Assembly: GCF_021496665.1 (NCBI RefSeq)
Contig: NZ_CP071246.1
Span: 1,798,001 to 1,862,000, forward strand
Length of the DNA: 64,000 bases
Reading direction: 5' to 3'
DNA from: Corynebacterium sp. CNCTC7651
Lineage (GTDB): Bacteria; Actinomycetota; Actinomycetes; Mycobacteriales; Mycobacteriaceae
Part shown: one piece after another, positions 62,653 through 64,000 of the stretch
Numbering within the stretch: position 1 is the first letter of the stretch
Layout of the letters: each line of letters begins with the position of its first letter
Made by a program: the position numbers and the translations under genes
The notes under the pieces: generated by a model
Seen by the model: only the letters and a program-made list of their open reading frames with translations
What the model was told of the DNA's origin: nothing
The model's database searches: none

Positions 62653-63657
62653 ATGGACCTGCAAATCATCTGGTTTATCCTCATCGCCTTCTTCTTCACC
62701 GGGTACTTCATCCTGGAGGGGTTCGATTTCGGCGTGGGCATGCTGCTGCCGTTCATGAAGGGCGAGGGGGAAGAGAATGACCGTCGCCGCACCGCCGCGA
62801 TCAACACCATCGGCCCGGTGTGGGACGGCAACGAGGTGTGGTTGATCACCGCCGGCGCTGCCATTTTCGCGGCGTTCCCGGAGTGGTACGCAACGCTCTT
62901 CTCCGGCTTCTACCTGCCGCTCGTGCTCATCGTCATCGGGCTGATTCTGCGCGGCGTGGCCATTGAGTGGCGCGGCAAAGTGGACACCTACGAGTGGCGC
63001 CGCCGCTGCGACACCGCCATCGCCGTCGGTTCCTACCTGGTCAGCTTCCTGTGGGGCGTGGCGTTCACCAACATCGTGCGCGGCGTGCCGCTGAATGAGA
63101 ACGGGCGCTTGGACAGCTTCAGCGACGGCTTCCTCGGCCTGCTCAACCCGCTGGGGCTGCTCGGCGGCGTGGCGTTTGTGGCGCTGTTCATGCTGCATGG
63201 CGCGACATTCATCGGCCGCAAGGCGCACGACCCGCTGCGCAGCGAGGCGCACGCCATCGGCCTGAAGATGCTCGCCCCCATCGTGCTGGTCGGCGGCGGC
63301 ATCTACCTGCTCTGGGTGCAGCTCTCGCTTGGTAGCGGCTTGACCTGGCTCCCCCTCGCCCTCACCGTGCTGGCGCTCCTGGCCACCGTCTTGGGGCTGG
63401 CACGTGGCAACGACAAGCTGGCGTTCTGGTCCACCACCGTGGCCATCCTGGGTTGCTCCGTCATGCTTTTCGGCATCCTCTTCCCGGACGTAATGCCGTC
63501 CACCAGCGCCGCGTTCGAGGGCTGGACCATCTACAACGCATCCTCCAGCCCGTACACGCTGAAGATCATGACCTGGGCCGCGGTGCTCCTCTTCCCCGTC
63601 GTCGCCGCCGGCCAGGCGTGGACGTACTGGCAGTTCCGCAAGCGCGTGCGCGTCTAG
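62653..63657 (+). CDS. cydB: Cytochrome bd oxidase subunit II
   Basis: The product has 334 residues. Eight to nine helices; the conserved N-terminus IWFILIAFFFTGYFILEGFDFG and VWDGNEVWLITAGAAIFAAFPEWYA. Starts 4 bp after cydA. Partner of CydA. Confidence 0.97.
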   Translation: MDLQIIWFILIAFFFTGYFILEGFDFGVGMLLPFMKGEGEENDRRRTAAINTIGPVWDGNEVWLITAGAAIFAAFPEWYATLFSGFYLPLVLIVIGLILRGVAIEWRGKVDTYEWRRRCDTAIAVGSYLVSFLWGVAFTNIVRGVPLNENGRLDSFSDGFLGLLNPLGLLGGVAFVALFMLHGATFIGRKAHDPLRSEAHAIGLKMLAPIVLVGGGIYLLWVQLSLGSGLTWLPLALTVLALLATVLGLARGNDKLAFWSTTVAILGCSVMLFGILFPDVMPSTSAAFEGWTIYNASSSPYTLKIMTWAAVLLFPVVAAGQAWTYWQFRKRVRV

Positions 63658-63660
63658 TCC

Positions 63661-64000
63661 GTGGCTTCCCCGATCGACCCCCGCCTGATCCGGCTTGTCC
63701 CGCCGGTGCGGGGGTTCATCGTCCGCACCGGCGTCGCGCAGGCGCTCGAGTCGATGCTGCTCATCGCTCGGGGTGTGCTCATCGGCACCGTGGCTGCGGG
63801 CACGGTCACGGGCACTTTGCTTGACGACGCTTCCTTTCACTGCCCTCGTCCTTGTGGTCCTCGCTCACGGGCTGGTGGCCTGGCTGGCTGCGCGGGCGGC
63901 GAATCGGTCGGTTGGGGCTGTCGTCGATACGCTGCGCACACAGGCGATGCGGGCGCTCGCCGCCCGCGACCCGCGGGAGGTGGAGGAGCGCGCCGGCTAC
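63661..64000 (+). pseudogene. cydD: CydD exporter subunit, frameshifted and cut by the window end
   Basis: GTG 63661 gives VASPIDPRLIRLVPPVRGFI then VARSMLLIARGVLIGTV-type membrane helix, the N-terminus of the CydD half-transporter that exports glutathione/cysteine-type reductants needed for bd assembly. After LLDDAS the frame breaks at 63831-63836. Removing one T from CCTTTC gives SFTALVLVVLAHGLVAWLA, clearly the correct continuation. A motif copy (63819-63829) ends two bases before the break. The rest of the gene lies outside the window. Confidence 0.75.

Overview
The window is a piece of a high-GC actinobacterial chromosome. Gene content and order point to Corynebacterium: ramA-cysK-cysE, nrdHIE with a separate nrdF, clpS-DUF2017-murI-rph-rdgB, ctaD, an Asp-type MurA, an McbR-like operator and leaderless promoters. 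The species is not assigned.

Layout. (1) 1-7745 is the right part of an integrated phage-like element. It carries a tyrosine integrase, an XRE repressor with a divergent AlpA-type excisionase and a 9-bp inverted-repeat operator, several small phage-type genes, a TOPRIM-AAA primase/helicase and a WhiB-domain protein. It ends in a 3' fragment of a tRNA gene (Lys-like), so the intact tRNA should lie left of position 1. No structural genes are visible. (2) 7751-22523 holds pncA, DUF305, DUF3618, bcp, tRNA-Leu, a cell-wall/nucleotide-hygiene block on the minus strand (rdgB, rph, MBL hydrolase, murI, rhomboid, P1 peptidase, DUF2017, clpS), then pncB, dinG, a PTH2-like gene and serB. (3) 22568-31302 holds ctaD, an HNH endonuclease, class Ib ribonucleotide reductase (nrdF, a GntR regulator, nrdE-nrdI-nrdH with paired NrdR boxes) and rpmJ. 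(4) 31438-40948 holds nadE, a fructosamine-kinase family gene, ogt, two tRNA-Ala genes, a thioredoxin-fold/DoxX pair, pgm, two crcB genes and an ABC exporter. (5) 41041-47023 is one rRNA operon on the minus strand. (6) 47065-51538 holds murA, ramA, cysK, cysE and a GNAT gene. (7) 51544-59396 is a tRNA cluster (Phe, Asp / Asp, Glu) split by a giant gene for a 2,372-residue Ser-Asp-Gly-rich repeat protein. (8) 59466-64000 holds yccF, zupT, tRNA-Lys and the cydAB-cydD bd-oxidase locus, cut by the window end.

Three things stand out. First, a short bipartite motif, GCTTNNCGACG (mostly GCTTDWCGACG), occurs 34 times by hand count. It splits 17:17 between strands and lies in genes and gaps alike, but it is absent from the integrated element, the rRNA operon and the giant repeat gene. 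That is far above chance and resembles the distribution of DNA-uptake sequences, though its function is unknown. Second, the giant repeat gene sits between two identical full-length tRNA-Asp genes, as if inserted into a Glu-Asp-Phe tRNA operon. Third, the sequence is rich in indel-type changes. Apparent frameshifts occur in the XRE repressor, rph, the MBL hydrolase, pncB, pgm and cydD; there is a 39-bp tandem duplication at the pncB start and Ala/Gly/Pro/Ser repeat tracts inside several housekeeping proteins. Some frameshifts may be sequencing errors, which cannot be settled from the sequence alone.
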